Assembly: GCA_041392505.1 (NCBI GenBank)
Contig: JAWKLX010000051.1
Coordinates: forward strand, 1 to 64,000
Length of the DNA stretch: 64,000 bases
Direction: 5' to 3'
Source of the DNA: UBA6168 sp041392505
GTDB taxonomy: Bacteria; Bacteroidota; Bacteroidia; Chitinophagales; Saprospiraceae
This document shows, one piece after another, positions 52,553-62,801 of this stretch. Made by a program: the position numbers and the translations under genes. Within the stretch, counting starts at the first letter, position 1; the number at the start of each line of letters is the position of its first letter. A model generated the notes under the pieces. The model was not told the DNA's origin and ran no database searches. It was given only the letters and a program-made list of their open reading frames with translations.

Positions 52553-55216
52553 TCATTTAGCAAAATTGACACGGAACGACACGATGAAACTCCGCCCAGC
52601 GGCACTTACTCCCGACGAAAATGGACGGTAATGAAGGTCGAGGATGTTTTCCACAGCGAAATTGACCGTGTACCACTTAGCCACTTTCCAAGAAGAGTAG
52701 AAATTGTAGGTAGTCCAAGCCAAGGTGCCATCGAAAACAGCGTCCCCATTATCATCGATTCGATAGTAGGAATTTTCGAGATTGTCCTCCGTGCCACCGC
52801 GGTCGATTTCCACATTGCCGTTGCTATCGAGCGAAACTCCTGAAACGCCGTATTTATCAACCGGTTTTTTAGTTTGGTAACGAGCGGCAACTTCCAGTTT
52901 CATGCGCTTGTTTTCAAAACCAAATTTGGTAAAACCGTGCATTGGTGGTATGTGATCGATGGGGGCAAGGGTGTCAAACACAACATTCCCGTTATCGTCT
53001 TTTACTTCAAACGAACCGTCGCCATGAACAAAGTTGAGGTTTGATTCAAGCGACCAATATTTCCCAAACTTCACTTGGGCATGCGCCTCGGTACCGTAAA
53101 TGATGCCCTTATTGGCATTCACATTGGCACGGGTTTCATAAAGCAGGCCATCCACTTCCACGATATTGGAACCATCGGGAAGATCGAAAGCCCGGCGGGT
53201 CATCAATCCCCGGACAATGGTATAATAACCTGTAAGATCAAGGCGGGCAGCGATGCCATGTTGCCCGCTTCTGTTGCCAAACTCTTGCCCGATACCGATT
53301 TCGCCATTATAGGAGCGCTCTGGTTTCAGGTCAGGGTTAGGGATGGAGATAAAATTATTGCGGGGACGAAGTTGCGAGTAGTCATCGATATTCGGGGCAC
53401 GGAATGCTTTCGAGGCCAACGCCCTGAGTTCCGTCCCATTGCCAGACTTCCAAGTAGCACCGAGTGACCAAGTGAGGTCGCTATTAGTAGCGCTGGTACC
53501 TGGATCAATAAAATTAGCTGGCCAAATGATGATGCTATCGGGGGAATATTCTGAATGCAACCGCACCCAATTATAGCGCAAGCCTGCGTGCAAGGTCAGC
53601 GAGGTATCCGGCATTTGCCAAACGTAATTGGCATATCCGGCCAGCGTCACTACGTTGTTGTTGGCAGGGTAGCGGGAAAGGGCATTTTTGGTCAACGACT
53701 CATCGGTGATGCGAACCCTACCCGACTCGGAATGGACATAATTGTGATTAACATCCAAGCCGTACATGACCTTCTGGCGGCCATCCTCGGTGATGTCTTT
53801 ATCGAGGTCGAGCGTCACGGAAGAGGCGTAAACGTTTTCCAATTGAAAAACCCGTTGGCTTTTGTTCCGAACCCGGTTGAGGCGGTTTTCATGAATCCGT
53901 TGGAAGGAAGCGATCAGGGTCGCACGGTCGTAAAAACTGGTCGGCTTCGACCACCTCGATTTCAATGAAGCCATCAGCCGACGCTGCGGGCCATAATACC
54001 ACTCCGCATAACGTAGGCTGCGAGGGTTGGAAGGGTCGGTCAATTCCGTCAAGAAGTCGTACCGGGGTACGTCCGTACTGGTCGAATGTTGGAAATTTAA
54101 GATGGTGTAAAACTGCTTGTTGGGCTGGTATTTTATTTTTTGTAAAAAATCAAGTTGTGAATAAGCAGTCCCAATCTGTACGTCATAGTTCGGGGAAAAT
54201 GTGCCGTCGCTGTTTTGGGTCACATTTTCGAGCACTTGGTCTCCATCGTCCACTCGGTCTACATAGTACAGGCGTTTGCCAAATTCCTCATAACCGTCGG
54301 GGCGGTTGCTGCCCATGCGCAGGTCGTCGTAAGCAGTAAAGGTCAGACTGGTGAGGGAGGCCCATTTGGCGCGGCCAAAATTCACATCGGCATGAATGGA
54401 TTTTTCCGCGTTAGCAGAAGCGTATCGAGTGTAAAGGTTGGTCTCCATTTTATGGCTACCAGGAATTTCATCCAGATTGAGCTTTGGTTCTTTTGAGCGG
54501 AAATGGATGACCCCGCCCAAAGCATCGCTCCCATACATCAAAGAGCCGGGGCCAAAAATCACTTCTGTCCGCTCCAACATGGCATTGTCCACGGTAATGG
54601 AATTTTGCAGGTGACCGCTGCGGTATATTGCATTGTTCATCCGTACCCCGTCCACTACGAGCAATACCCGGTTGGCCTCGAAGCCTCGAAGCACAGGGCT
54701 GCCACCGCCCATCTGGGTTTTTTGCACAAAAACCCCAGCATTGTTCCAAAGTGCATCCACGGTAGTTTGCGATTCGGAGAAAGCAATTTCTTCTTTCGTC
54801 ACTTTGTCAAAAGAATAAGGCACTTCCTCCGGCATGTCGTCCCGCCGCCCGATCACCACGACCTCGTTCAGTTCTTCCACAGAGCGCTGCATGCGGATGA
54901 TGCCGTTGCGTTTTTTTATTTCATAAAACGGTAGCTTCAGTGGCTCATAACCTGTATAACTGAAGTTGATCGTTTCGCTATAATTCACATCTGTCAGTGT
55001 TGCCCTCCCGTTTTCATCGGTCACGGTGGCGACTTTTTTCTGGTCGTCCGTAAAAATATTGACGCCAATCAATGGCTTGCCCGTTTCGTCGAGGACGGTG
55101 ACCGTAAAGTCATACAATTCACCAGAATAGTGGTTGGAAAAAACATGGGGCAAACCAAACGGAAAAAGCAGCACAAGCACGGCCAATCGCATCAAATAGC
55201 AGTTAATCTTAATCAT
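52553..55216 (-). CDS. TonB-dependent receptor with CarboxypepD_reg domain
   Basis: Start 55216 gives a signal peptide (INCYLMRLAVLVLLFPFGL). The 887-residue protein has an N-terminal regulatory domain (about 35-110; VTVLDETGKPLIGVNIFTDD, ATLTDVNYSETINFSYTGYE), a plug domain (about 130-245; VFVQKTQMGGGSPVLRGFEA, NRVLLVVDGVRMNNAIYRSG) and a 22-strand barrel ending in FRVNFAK. Barrel segments such as LRALASKAFRAPNIDDYSQL are typical of TonB receptors. Its likely substrate is a metal complex, given the MbnP-like partner downstream. Confidence 0.92.
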   Translation of the reverse strand: MIKINCYLMRLAVLVLLFPFGLPHVFSNHYSGELYDFTVTVLDETGKPLIGVNIFTDDQKKVATVTDENGRATLTDVNYSETINFSYTGYEPLKLPFYEIKKRNGIIRMQRSVEELNEVVVIGRRDDMPEEVPYSFDKVTKEEIAFSESQTTVDALWNNAGVFVQKTQMGGGSPVLRGFEANRVLLVVDGVRMNNAIYRSGHLQNSITVDNAMLERTEVIFGPGSLMYGSDALGGVIHFRSKEPKLNLDEIPGSHKMETNLYTRYASANAEKSIHADVNFGRAKWASLTSLTFTAYDDLRMGSNRPDGYEEFGKRLYYVDRVDDGDQVLENVTQNSDGTFSPNYDVQIGTAYSQLDFLQKIKYQPNKQFYTILNFQHSTSTDVPRYDFLTELTDPSNPRSLRYAEWYYGPQRRLMASLKSRWSKPTSFYDRATLIASFQRIHENRLNRVRNKSQRVFQLENVYASSVTLDLDKDITEDGRQKVMYGLDVNHNYVHSESGRVRITDESLTKNALSRYPANNNVVTLAGYANYVWQMPDTSLTLHAGLRYNWVRLHSEYSPDSIIIWPANFIDPGTSATNSDLTWSLGATWKSGNGTELRALASKAFRAPNIDDYSQLRPRNNFISIPNPDLKPERSYNGEIGIGQEFGNRSGQHGIAARLDLTGYYTIVRGLMTRRAFDLPDGSNIVEVDGLLYETRANVNANKGIIYGTEAHAQVKFGKYWSLESNLNFVHGDGSFEVKDDNGNVVFDTLAPIDHIPPMHGFTKFGFENKRMKLEVAARYQTKKPVDKYGVSGVSLDSNGNVEIDRGGTEDNLENSYYRIDDNGDAVFDGTLAWTTYNFYSSWKVAKWYTVNFAVENILDLHYRPFSSGVSAAGRSFIVSFRVNFAK

Positions 55217-55259
55217 AAAACATCGGGGATTTGCAATATTGACAATCGTAAATGACAAC

Positions 55260-55303
55260 TAATCAGCCCCTTTACAGATGGTCAGCTGTAAAGGGGCTGA
55301 TTA
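55260..55303. terminator. Hairpin TAATCAGCCCCTTTACAG with perfect complement
   Basis: 18-bp perfect arms and an 8-nt loop between two minus-strand genes, 44 bp upstream of the TonB receptor start. It may insulate the receptor operon from the 55643 gene. Confidence 0.7.
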
Positions 55304-55642
55304 AACCTGTTATTTTTTTCAGAAAACTTGCGAAAGGAAAGGAAATGGGATTTGGTGTTCGAAAACGCCTGAGACCACTCTGGACAATAAGAAGAATATG
55401 GATTTTGTTGGGTAAAGCTTGGTATTTTAGAGAAATGAATCGATGCCCTGAAAAGCCTCAAGGGTTAGCAACAACAAAAAATCGCTGCCGTCCTTCGCAC
55501 GCCTTTTCCCACCAATAATATTGCCAGATAAGTGGTTTTAGCACTCACCAGAAGATTGGCTTTTTTTGAAAATAGGTTTACTATCACCTTTTCGGTCATA
55601 ATCTATTATTGCAAACCCGCCGTCAACTATCTACCCCCCCAC
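55304..55642. other. 339-bp gap, no gene
   Basis: Noncoding by eye; ORFs here show no family features. Confidence 0.4.
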
Positions 55643-57340
55643 CTACTCCACCACCAATTTCAGTAACTCATACCCCCTATTTTCCCCAAATGTTTTAAGA
55701 AAATAAATCCCATTAGGTAAGTCGCCCAGTGCCAACGGCACTTCATGCAGGCCTTTTTCCAAAAATAAATCCTGCCGAAATACCAATTTCCCGCGGACGT
55801 CCAACAACTGGCACCCCAATTCCTGCGCCTCTGGCAACTGCACTTTTAGATATACCGTATGGCCCTGCTGTGCTGGGTTGGGGAAAATAGAAAAGGACAT
55901 TTCCGCTTGAATATCAACGGAAACGATGGCTGAATAAGCAGCAGTCCCATCCCAATCGATCTGTTTCAGTTGGTAGTAATTAAGGCCCTGTTTAGGATTG
56001 GCATGCTCATAAGTGTAAGAAGTTGTGGCTGTGGTATTTCCTTGCCCTTCCAGAAAACCAATCGTCCTGAATGGCTGGCCATTTGCGCTCGCCAAAATTT
56101 CAAACCCTTTATTCCCGAACTCCGAAACCGTCTGCCAATGCAGCGCCACTGTTTCATTTTTCACTTCTGCCTCAAAATAGGTCAATTCCACGGGTAAGAC
56201 AGCGCACCCTGGGCCATTCGGATCGTAGCCTACGACGGCTTCGTTGACGAAGGTGCAGCCGTTGGCATCGGTGATGGTGCAATAGTAAGTGCCAGCCAAC
56301 ACATTGTTGAGGTCTTCATTGGTAGTACTATTGGACCAAAGAAAAGTAAACGGCGTCGAGCCGCCGCTGATATTTTGATCCACGGCACCCGTTGGATCGC
56401 AGCCGGATGGAATTACCTGTTCGGTGACGTCCAAATAACCGGGGTGCGACGGCAGGATGAACGCCACTGGTTCCCGGCATCCTTTTTCGTCTTTTATTAA
56501 ACTGTCGATGAGTGTGCCCGGAGCTGTACCAAAAGGCACTTCCACCAGCCACGGAGAATGCTGCCACTGATTAGGGGCAATGTTTAATTGAAAAAAATAG
56601 CCGTTGACGGTAGGGTTGCCGCCGCTGAGTTCAAAAAGAATTTGATCGGCGTCGCCGAGGTCGCAGCCAGGTACATATTCGACGGTGGAAATGATCTCCG
56701 TATAGCCTTTGGCCACTTCAAACGCCCCCGCCGTACAGCCATAGCTGTTGGTGACGGTGGCGTAATAAAAGGACGGCGAATTGGTATATGGTGGGGAAAA
56801 AGTAACAACCTCGTCAGTCCAGCCAGCATCCCATAAATAGGTATAGGTGCCCGCCACATTCATATCAATATCAAAAGTGATCTGGTCTCCATAGCAAATA
56901 CCCCCATCGTTGGGCGTACCGGAATTTTCATAGACCGACACATCAGCCACCAAATTGGGGGACATGTCGATGTCTATGGTTTGCGTAGCTGTGCAACTGG
57001 CGTTATCCGTCACCACGAGGGTGATAGTCGTCGTTTGTACAATTGGAGCATTGTTCTGGAAAAAAATGGCCGAATAGGGATCGTTCGGGTTATTGATCGT
57101 AACACCCGTTTTGATACTAGAGGTCCATTCATATTGATAGGGGGGCGTTCCTGAATTCCATTCGATCTGCACCCCAAAATTAATGATCCCGTTGTGACAG
57201 ACCGCATCATCTGAGAGTATGCCCGATTGGTCGTCGACGATAAAATTCTGGATAATAGGAGGGCTGCATTGCGCTGCGAGCGAGTGGACAATACAGGTGG
57301 ATAGAGCAATCCACAACAGTTGTAAGATTTGTTCTCTCAT
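55643..57340 (-). CDS. Secreted SprB-repeat-type T9SS protein
   Basis: Start 57340 gives a signal peptide (REQILQLLWIALSTCIVHS). The 565-residue protein has repeated SprB/PKD-like segments: YQYEWTSSIKTGVTINNPND, ITLVVTDNASCTATQTIDID, GDQITFDIDMNVAGTYTYLW and TPFTFLWSNSTTNEDL, ending with TYYCTITDANGCT. A fibronectin-like module (VALHWQTVSEFGNKGFEILA to LNYYQLKQIDWDGTAAYSAI) and a T9SS sorting domain (FSIFPNPAQQGHTVYLKVQL to GIYFLKTFGENRGYELL) follow. Cell-surface adhesin or gliding-type protein. Confidence 0.88.
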   Translation of the reverse strand: MREQILQLLWIALSTCIVHSLAAQCSPPIIQNFIVDDQSGILSDDAVCHNGIINFGVQIEWNSGTPPYQYEWTSSIKTGVTINNPNDPYSAIFFQNNAPIVQTTTITLVVTDNASCTATQTIDIDMSPNLVADVSVYENSGTPNDGGICYGDQITFDIDMNVAGTYTYLWDAGWTDEVVTFSPPYTNSPSFYYATVTNSYGCTAGAFEVAKGYTEIISTVEYVPGCDLGDADQILFELSGGNPTVNGYFFQLNIAPNQWQHSPWLVEVPFGTAPGTLIDSLIKDEKGCREPVAFILPSHPGYLDVTEQVIPSGCDPTGAVDQNISGGSTPFTFLWSNSTTNEDLNNVLAGTYYCTITDANGCTFVNEAVVGYDPNGPGCAVLPVELTYFEAEVKNETVALHWQTVSEFGNKGFEILASANGQPFRTIGFLEGQGNTTATTSYTYEHANPKQGLNYYQLKQIDWDGTAAYSAIVSVDIQAEMSFSIFPNPAQQGHTVYLKVQLPEAQELGCQLLDVRGKLVFRQDLFLEKGLHEVPLALGDLPNGIYFLKTFGENRGYELLKLVVE

Positions 57341-57729
57341 GGTTTGAAGAGCAGGGGCGTAAGTAGCTGGACAAATTAAAATGAAAATGAAAATCAAAAT
57401 GAAAAACGAGATTTACCTACATAATATATTGATAATCAATTAATTTCAGGCAAACGGTTTTAATTTTTATTTCTATTTTAATTTTGATTTACTACTTAAG
57501 TAAGTTTGTAAAAATTGTTTTGGTAAAAATGGACTGCAACATCGTTGCAACCGAAGTCGTCAAAAAGAAAAAGGGAAATTTGAGAATAGAATGGAGGAAA
57601 AAAAAAGGGTTACAAAAATAGCGGCAAGACGCCCAGCAATCAACCGTTTTATAAGTTAATCAGGCAGCGAAAGGGAAATGATGTGACAGGCAAGTTGGTG
57701 TTATTTTTAGGAGAAATGAGATAGGAAAG

Positions 57730-57844
57730 AGTCCCGGAGGGACGGCATATTATAGCGAGGGATGTGAATCCCTCGAAAAAAGTGAGCATGCCCGTTTTCG
57801 AGGGATTCACATCCCTCGCTATAATATGCCGTCCCTCCGGGACT
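57730..57844. repeat. 115-bp perfect inverted repeat (REP-like)
   Basis: Arms 57730-57779 and 57795-57844 are exact 50-bp complements with a 15-nt loop. Each arm holds two smaller palindromes, GTCCCGGAGGGAC and GAGGGATGTGAATCCCTC. Between two minus-strand T9SS genes. Confidence 0.85.
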
Positions 57845-57924
57845 ACGTGGGGTTCGTGAAGAAATGTTAAGTACTTTTGCGAACCTAAAAAAGCATCACC
57901 GCTGAAATGTGGGCATACAGCTTT

Positions 57925-60900
57925 TTAAAAAACCACCACCTTAGTGCTCAGCTCTTTCCCCCGTTCCGTTTTAACTTTCAAAAAATAAATCCCTTTCGGC
58001 AATGACTGCTGCACAGTATGCAGCGATTTGCCCACAGGGCATTGAATCGTCAATGCATCTACCGCAGTACCGCTCAGGTCGAACAGTTGGATTTGGAGAG
58101 AGCGAGCTTCTTTTGCCATCACTTCTAAGTTGATGGGGTGTCCCTGTTGCACCGGATTAGGGACGATTTTAACCTGTAGACCAAGGTCCTCAAAGTTAAC
58201 TACTGCATTCGGGTCCATGATGATGATTTCTACTGGGGTTACAGAAGCAGAGGCTAATTTGCAAGTATCGACAACCACTTGAAGCGGCATATTGGTTTCG
58301 TCCAGAGCTAATTGCGTGTTTGCGCCATTAGGTGCTAAGACATCGAAAACTAAAGTGAAGAGCGTCTCATCAGCAGCAACTGTTTTTTCACCACCTTGCA
58401 AATAGGCAAGGTTAACAATTCCAGGAGCTGGAACATGCCTCCATTCTGGTGTAAATTTGTCAAGTGCCCCATCTTCGATGGAGTTGAACTCGAGCAGTGC
58501 ACCGTCCCATTTTAAACTAAATTGAAAGGCATTGACTTTTGTGTAATTCTTCGCTTTGACATTTACACGAATCTGCCCGTTTTCTTCAGTTAATGGTTCA
58601 AACATAAACTCAACGTTGATCGGTACGGATTCAACCATAGATTCATCCATCACATTTCCATGCTGAATGGCAATAAAATCCTGACCGTCGAGGCTCATCT
58701 CCAATGGACTGTAAGTATATTTATTGGAAGGCATTCCATCTGGATTGGCAACGTCAAAGTTTGACCTCAAAAAGACCCAGGATAAAATTTGCTGATTAGT
58801 CGAAATACCAAGAACCTGTTTTCTGCTCTGTATAAAATCAAAGGTCGTAACATAGTTGCTACCATTCACGTCAGCAGCAACTTGTTGGTAATAGCTGACG
58901 ACAGGTGAAATACCCAAAATAATTTCAGTGTATTTCAATAAATCAAGAACAGTAACTTTATCGCTGGCATCTTCTAAATTTTTAAAGGCTGACAACTCAT
59001 AATCCGCCGTATCAATCCCCTCAAACAAGTAATACCCATACGAATCGGTAAAGACTGGACAGAGGTTCGTCATCGTCATAGCGACTCCTTCCACGGGGCT
59101 ACTGTCGTACCAATTGCGGACGTACCCCGAAACATTCAGATCGCCTGTAAAACCCTGCATTTCCACAAAATCATCCCCGACGGTATGGCGGTAGGTATTG
59201 GTATAAACAGGGTTGTTGAAATCGAAATAAATGGCTGCATAATTCTCGATCACTGCCCCCATCGGGATATTGGGTTGCGGCGAGACCGTAAATTTTACAA
59301 AGCCATGCGAGGCCGGCTCGTTGGTATTGCTATCAGGGAGCATGGCGTTGGGGAACGAGAATTTCACGACTCCCTCACCTAACAGTTCAAACTCGTAGGG
59401 GTGGCTGGAAGAGCCGGGCCTCACACTGGCTGGCGATAAAAAATTAGAAAGCGTATCTATGATGATTATGTTAAAAGCAGTGTCTGTTCCAGTGTTTTGA
59501 AAACGGATCTTGTATTCGATGTCCTGATCGGCCCGGATGTAGTGGGCCGCACAAAAGCCTTTGGGATAGCCAGTTTTATCGTTGGGGTCGAAGGAGCCTA
59601 TGTTTTCCTGACAGTCCACATCAATGGCCAAGCTTTGCTCATCGAGCGGGAACTGCGTCACGAAGCCGAGGCTAAAACTACCCCCACTATTAGTACCACA
59701 TCCTTCGATGGCTTCGGTTGTAAAAGTGCCATAGGGGTTATTGGGGGTTTCCGGCATTTCCACCCGCCAAGTAGAGCCATTTGCCGGAACGGCAAGATTG
59801 ATAGACTGCTGGCTCAACAACAAAATGGGGTCGCTGGTCAGGTGGATCATATCGTCTTCGATGACAATGAACTCCAACGGTTCCGCCATGTCGTCTCCTA
59901 TATTGATAATTTCAAAGCGGACCGAATCACCATCGCACGCACCTGTTATTTCGAGGTTGGAGCCATCCCATAATGCGGTAGGTACACAAGGAGCATCGGG
60001 GAAAATATGAGCGGATGTACAGTGGGTCTGCCCTAAGACGGCATTACAACTGACAAGTACCTGCACTGAAAACTCTCCGCACTGGCCTGTTTCAACATCG
60101 CCCAAAGGAAATGTATAGGTATTGCCATTTACTGTTGTCCACGGGATGGAACTTCCCTGCACTGTGAGAAAGTCATCGAATTCAATTTCAACATAAACAC
60201 CTGTGGCAGACACCGTTCCTTCATTGCAGTACTGGACATGGTAATTAGAATTAAAACACCGTCGCAGCATTGGCGTGGACAGATCAACACTCATCAGGGC
60301 GCAATCCAACAAGGGTTGCACAGGGAAGTCCACTGTTTCATTTGTTGTGTTATCAACCGTTATGGTCTGGGATAATACACACGATTCCCAAATGTCATCG
60401 TTGGGGAGGATGGCCGAGACTTCAAAAACACCTTCGGGAAGCGAGATCGAGTAATTGCCGTTCGCATCAGTAGAGCGGAAAAAGGTATTCGAACCATCTT
60501 GAAATTTTACTTTCCATCTTTGTTTACCATCCTCACCAAGGTCAAATAAACAGTCATTGTTCGTATCCATAAATACTTGACCTTGGACACTGCCGACACC
60601 ATTACACGACAAAGGTGTCTGCAACCAAGATAATTGAACGAAATTGACATTGACAATCTCAGATATCACTGGGATATTCGAAATTTCAATATTGGCAGGT
60701 TGGCCATTCAAAGATTTAAAGGTAACAGTAAATAAGGAAGAGCATGCTGAGACTGAAACGGGAGCGAGTACTGCATTCCATGAACAAATCAATTGCCCAA
60801 TCGCACTGCTATTGCCCCCAAAATTGCCATTCGATAAATTAGGTAATCCAAAGTCGCCCACCCCCAAGAAAAGTAATTCATTGGGGTCCCAATTCATACT

Positions 60901-61095
60901 GATCTGCATTGATACAATGTCAGTAAAATTGTCGACTTTGAGCTTGGCCGTAATGATGTCACCTGCATTGTTGGGTGCGGTGGTTTCAAAGTCAAATAAA
61001 ACGTCCTGTTGGCAAAAAGAAAAATGGCTGACGGCCAAGGCCGATAGTAGGATAAAAAGAGCGTAAAGCGGTTTTGGCAAGGATATTCTCAACAT
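57925..61095 (-). CDS. Giant cohesin/dockerin-type surface protein with T9SS domain
   Basis: The 1056-residue protein has a signal peptide (LYALFILLSALAVSHFSFC), a cohesin-like domain (about 32-160; AGDIITAKLKVDNFTDIVSM, ACSSLFTVTFKSLNGQPA), an SdrD-type domain (VQGQVFMDTNNDCLFDLGED), DUF11-like and conserved GSFDPNDKTGYPKG segments (about 490-640), a dockerin-like pair of EF motifs (KVTVLDLLKYTEIILG and ADVNGSNYVTTFDFIQSRKQ, about 730-790) and a second cohesin-like domain (about 840-975). A T9SS sorting domain (VKIVPNPVQQGHPINLEV, GIYFLKVKTERG) ends the protein. Cohesin and dockerin in one chain could drive self-assembly on the cell surface. Confidence 0.85.
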   Translation of the reverse strand: MLRISLPKPLYALFILLSALAVSHFSFCQQDVLFDFETTAPNNAGDIITAKLKVDNFTDIVSMQISMNWDPNELLFLGVGDFGLPNLSNGNFGGNSSAIGQLICSWNAVLAPVSVSACSSLFTVTFKSLNGQPANIEISNIPVISEIVNVNFVQLSWLQTPLSCNGVGSVQGQVFMDTNNDCLFDLGEDGKQRWKVKFQDGSNTFFRSTDANGNYSISLPEGVFEVSAILPNDDIWESCVLSQTITVDNTTNETVDFPVQPLLDCALMSVDLSTPMLRRCFNSNYHVQYCNEGTVSATGVYVEIEFDDFLTVQGSSIPWTTVNGNTYTFPLGDVETGQCGEFSVQVLVSCNAVLGQTHCTSAHIFPDAPCVPTALWDGSNLEITGACDGDSVRFEIINIGDDMAEPLEFIVIEDDMIHLTSDPILLLSQQSINLAVPANGSTWRVEMPETPNNPYGTFTTEAIEGCGTNSGGSFSLGFVTQFPLDEQSLAIDVDCQENIGSFDPNDKTGYPKGFCAAHYIRADQDIEYKIRFQNTGTDTAFNIIIIDTLSNFLSPASVRPGSSSHPYEFELLGEGVVKFSFPNAMLPDSNTNEPASHGFVKFTVSPQPNIPMGAVIENYAAIYFDFNNPVYTNTYRHTVGDDFVEMQGFTGDLNVSGYVRNWYDSSPVEGVAMTMTNLCPVFTDSYGYYLFEGIDTADYELSAFKNLEDASDKVTVLDLLKYTEIILGISPVVSYYQQVAADVNGSNYVTTFDFIQSRKQVLGISTNQQILSWVFLRSNFDVANPDGMPSNKYTYSPLEMSLDGQDFIAIQHGNVMDESMVESVPINVEFMFEPLTEENGQIRVNVKAKNYTKVNAFQFSLKWDGALLEFNSIEDGALDKFTPEWRHVPAPGIVNLAYLQGGEKTVAADETLFTLVFDVLAPNGANTQLALDETNMPLQVVVDTCKLASASVTPVEIIIMDPNAVVNFEDLGLQVKIVPNPVQQGHPINLEVMAKEARSLQIQLFDLSGTAVDALTIQCPVGKSLHTVQQSLPKGIYFLKVKTERGKELSTKVVVF

Positions 61096-61427
61096 GGGAA
61101 AAAGGTTTTTCTGTTATTTAAAATTTGATGCTGCAAAAAATGGAGTAAGTTGGGTGCTGCAAGGACAAAAATGGTGTTTGTAAAACAGTACGTTTTTAAA
61201 AATTTCTCTATAAAACCTCTATTTTATTGAACTTCAGCTTCTCGTTTGTCTAAACAATAATTTTAATTCCCCATGTTTATTTGGAAATAATTTGGGCTTG
61301 CAAAGAAAAACAAGCATCACCTTCACTATATGACGCCTTTTCCATTGGTAGCCCACGGACAAATAATAGGTAAATCAAAATCCATTTTGAACCATCTTTG
61401 TTACACATTTACATAAACCAACCAACG
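61096..61427. other. 332-bp divergent intergenic region
   Basis: Between the minus-strand cohesin-type gene and the plus-strand pseudogene. AT-rich, no element recognised. Confidence 0.4.
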
Positions 61428-62758
61428 ATGAAAAAACACCTGTCTCCATTTCCTGCCTCACCATTGTTTATCTATTTCTTTGGTCATTTTCCATCCGGAT
61501 TTATACACAAAGCATCTTGACTTAAAATGGCCCGCTGGGTGGCCCAATATCAATCGGAAGCTTCAACCTAATTACCTGTGAATACATCGCCCCTATTCAG
61601 CGGGTTGCCTTACATCAATGACTTTTGTGCAGATGCTCAACGGCGATTTTTATTTATTGGGATACTCGAATAATACCCCTGCCATTTTTGCACTTGACCC
61701 TAATGGTAATGTCAGTACGCTTTTTACCTTTTCCTCCGGAAGCGTATTTACCCTTCACCCGATCAGCCCAACCGAATTACTGGTCAACGTAATGATTATT
61801 ACTTGTATAACATCACCACCAATTCCGCAACACTTTTAGGTTCGTCGCCGGGATTAACAGGATGGGGCGAATTTGTGGAAATTAATGGAATCCTCTATAT
61901 CAATGCCTATAGTGGCCGCCAGTTCACAAGGGCTGTTTGAAGTAAGCCTCAATCCTTTCAGTGTCAGTTCTTCCCCTTCCATCCCATCAGTTGGGCAAAA
62001 CATGCCGATGGTGGGAGTTTGCAATAATATATTTCAATTCAGGGGGCTGTCGGATTAGTAGAGATCAACCCAATTAACGGTACGCCCAATATTGTGTGCA
62101 GGGTACGCCTCCACCTTGCCCCTTCGGTCGGTAGTACATTCATTGGTTTTGCGGATAATTCATTCAACAATTGGGTGGCCGCTCTGCGACTGTATCAGTG
62201 AATCCGGCACTTTCACCCCGGCCACCTACACCCTGTGTCGGGGAAGCATTCACGTTGTTGCACAATGGAGATGAAATCCTTGATGGGGATGACAACCTTG
62301 TTTTCCTTTTGACCTAAGGAATCTTTAACCCTTTTCCCAGCAACGTCTTGTATGCTTATAATTCTACCACAGTCGAATTTATCCCTGATTACAGAGGTGG
62401 GGGTCAACTACCGGATTTATGCAGTAAGCTAATGCGCTGGCCGACAGCGTTGATTTATACGATTCCTGCCGAAATTTCCTCTTATGTTTCTATCGAATGG
62501 CAGGAAGGCCCGACCTAACCTTCAGCGAAAACAACAACGAAGAGTGCGGCAATGACTGCCGGGAGATTGACGTCAACTTTACGGGGCACACACCTTTGAA
62601 CTGAGCTACGATGATCTTAGCAATTAAGACCTCCACTTCGGAGACAAAGGTTTTCAATACCTATAACGGGACTATTGAAATCTGTCCTTTGGGTACGGCC
62701 CCCGGTAGCCTCTCCGTGCAGGCTACTACCCTATCAGATGCAAATTGCAGCTGCCTCT
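61428..62758 (+). pseudogene. Decayed paralogue of the surface protein at 62802
   Basis: ATGAAAAAA at 61428 starts a signal-peptide-like stretch (MKKHLSPF, then in another frame SCLTIVYLFLWSFSI). Coding similarity continues in alternating frames: MLNGDFYLLGYSNNTPAIFA, GLTGWGEFVEINGILYINAY, LFEVSLNPFSVSSSP, LVEINPINGTPNIVC, ENNNEECGNDCREIDVNF and LSVQATTLSDANCSC before the last stop near 62758. At least five frameshifts are needed. Themes (FALDPNGNV, tag-like NGxLY, VNFTG) match the intact neighbour, so this looks like a dead tandem duplicate. Confidence 0.7.
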
Positions 62759-62801
62759 AAGCGTTCTCCATTATTCACTTTTAAATTAAAAATGCTTTGT
62801 T

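Noticed and set aside
55252..55518. 88-codon ORF starting in the hairpin upstream of the TonB receptor
   Set aside because: Basic, Trp/Arg-rich translation with no family features; overlaps a terminator.
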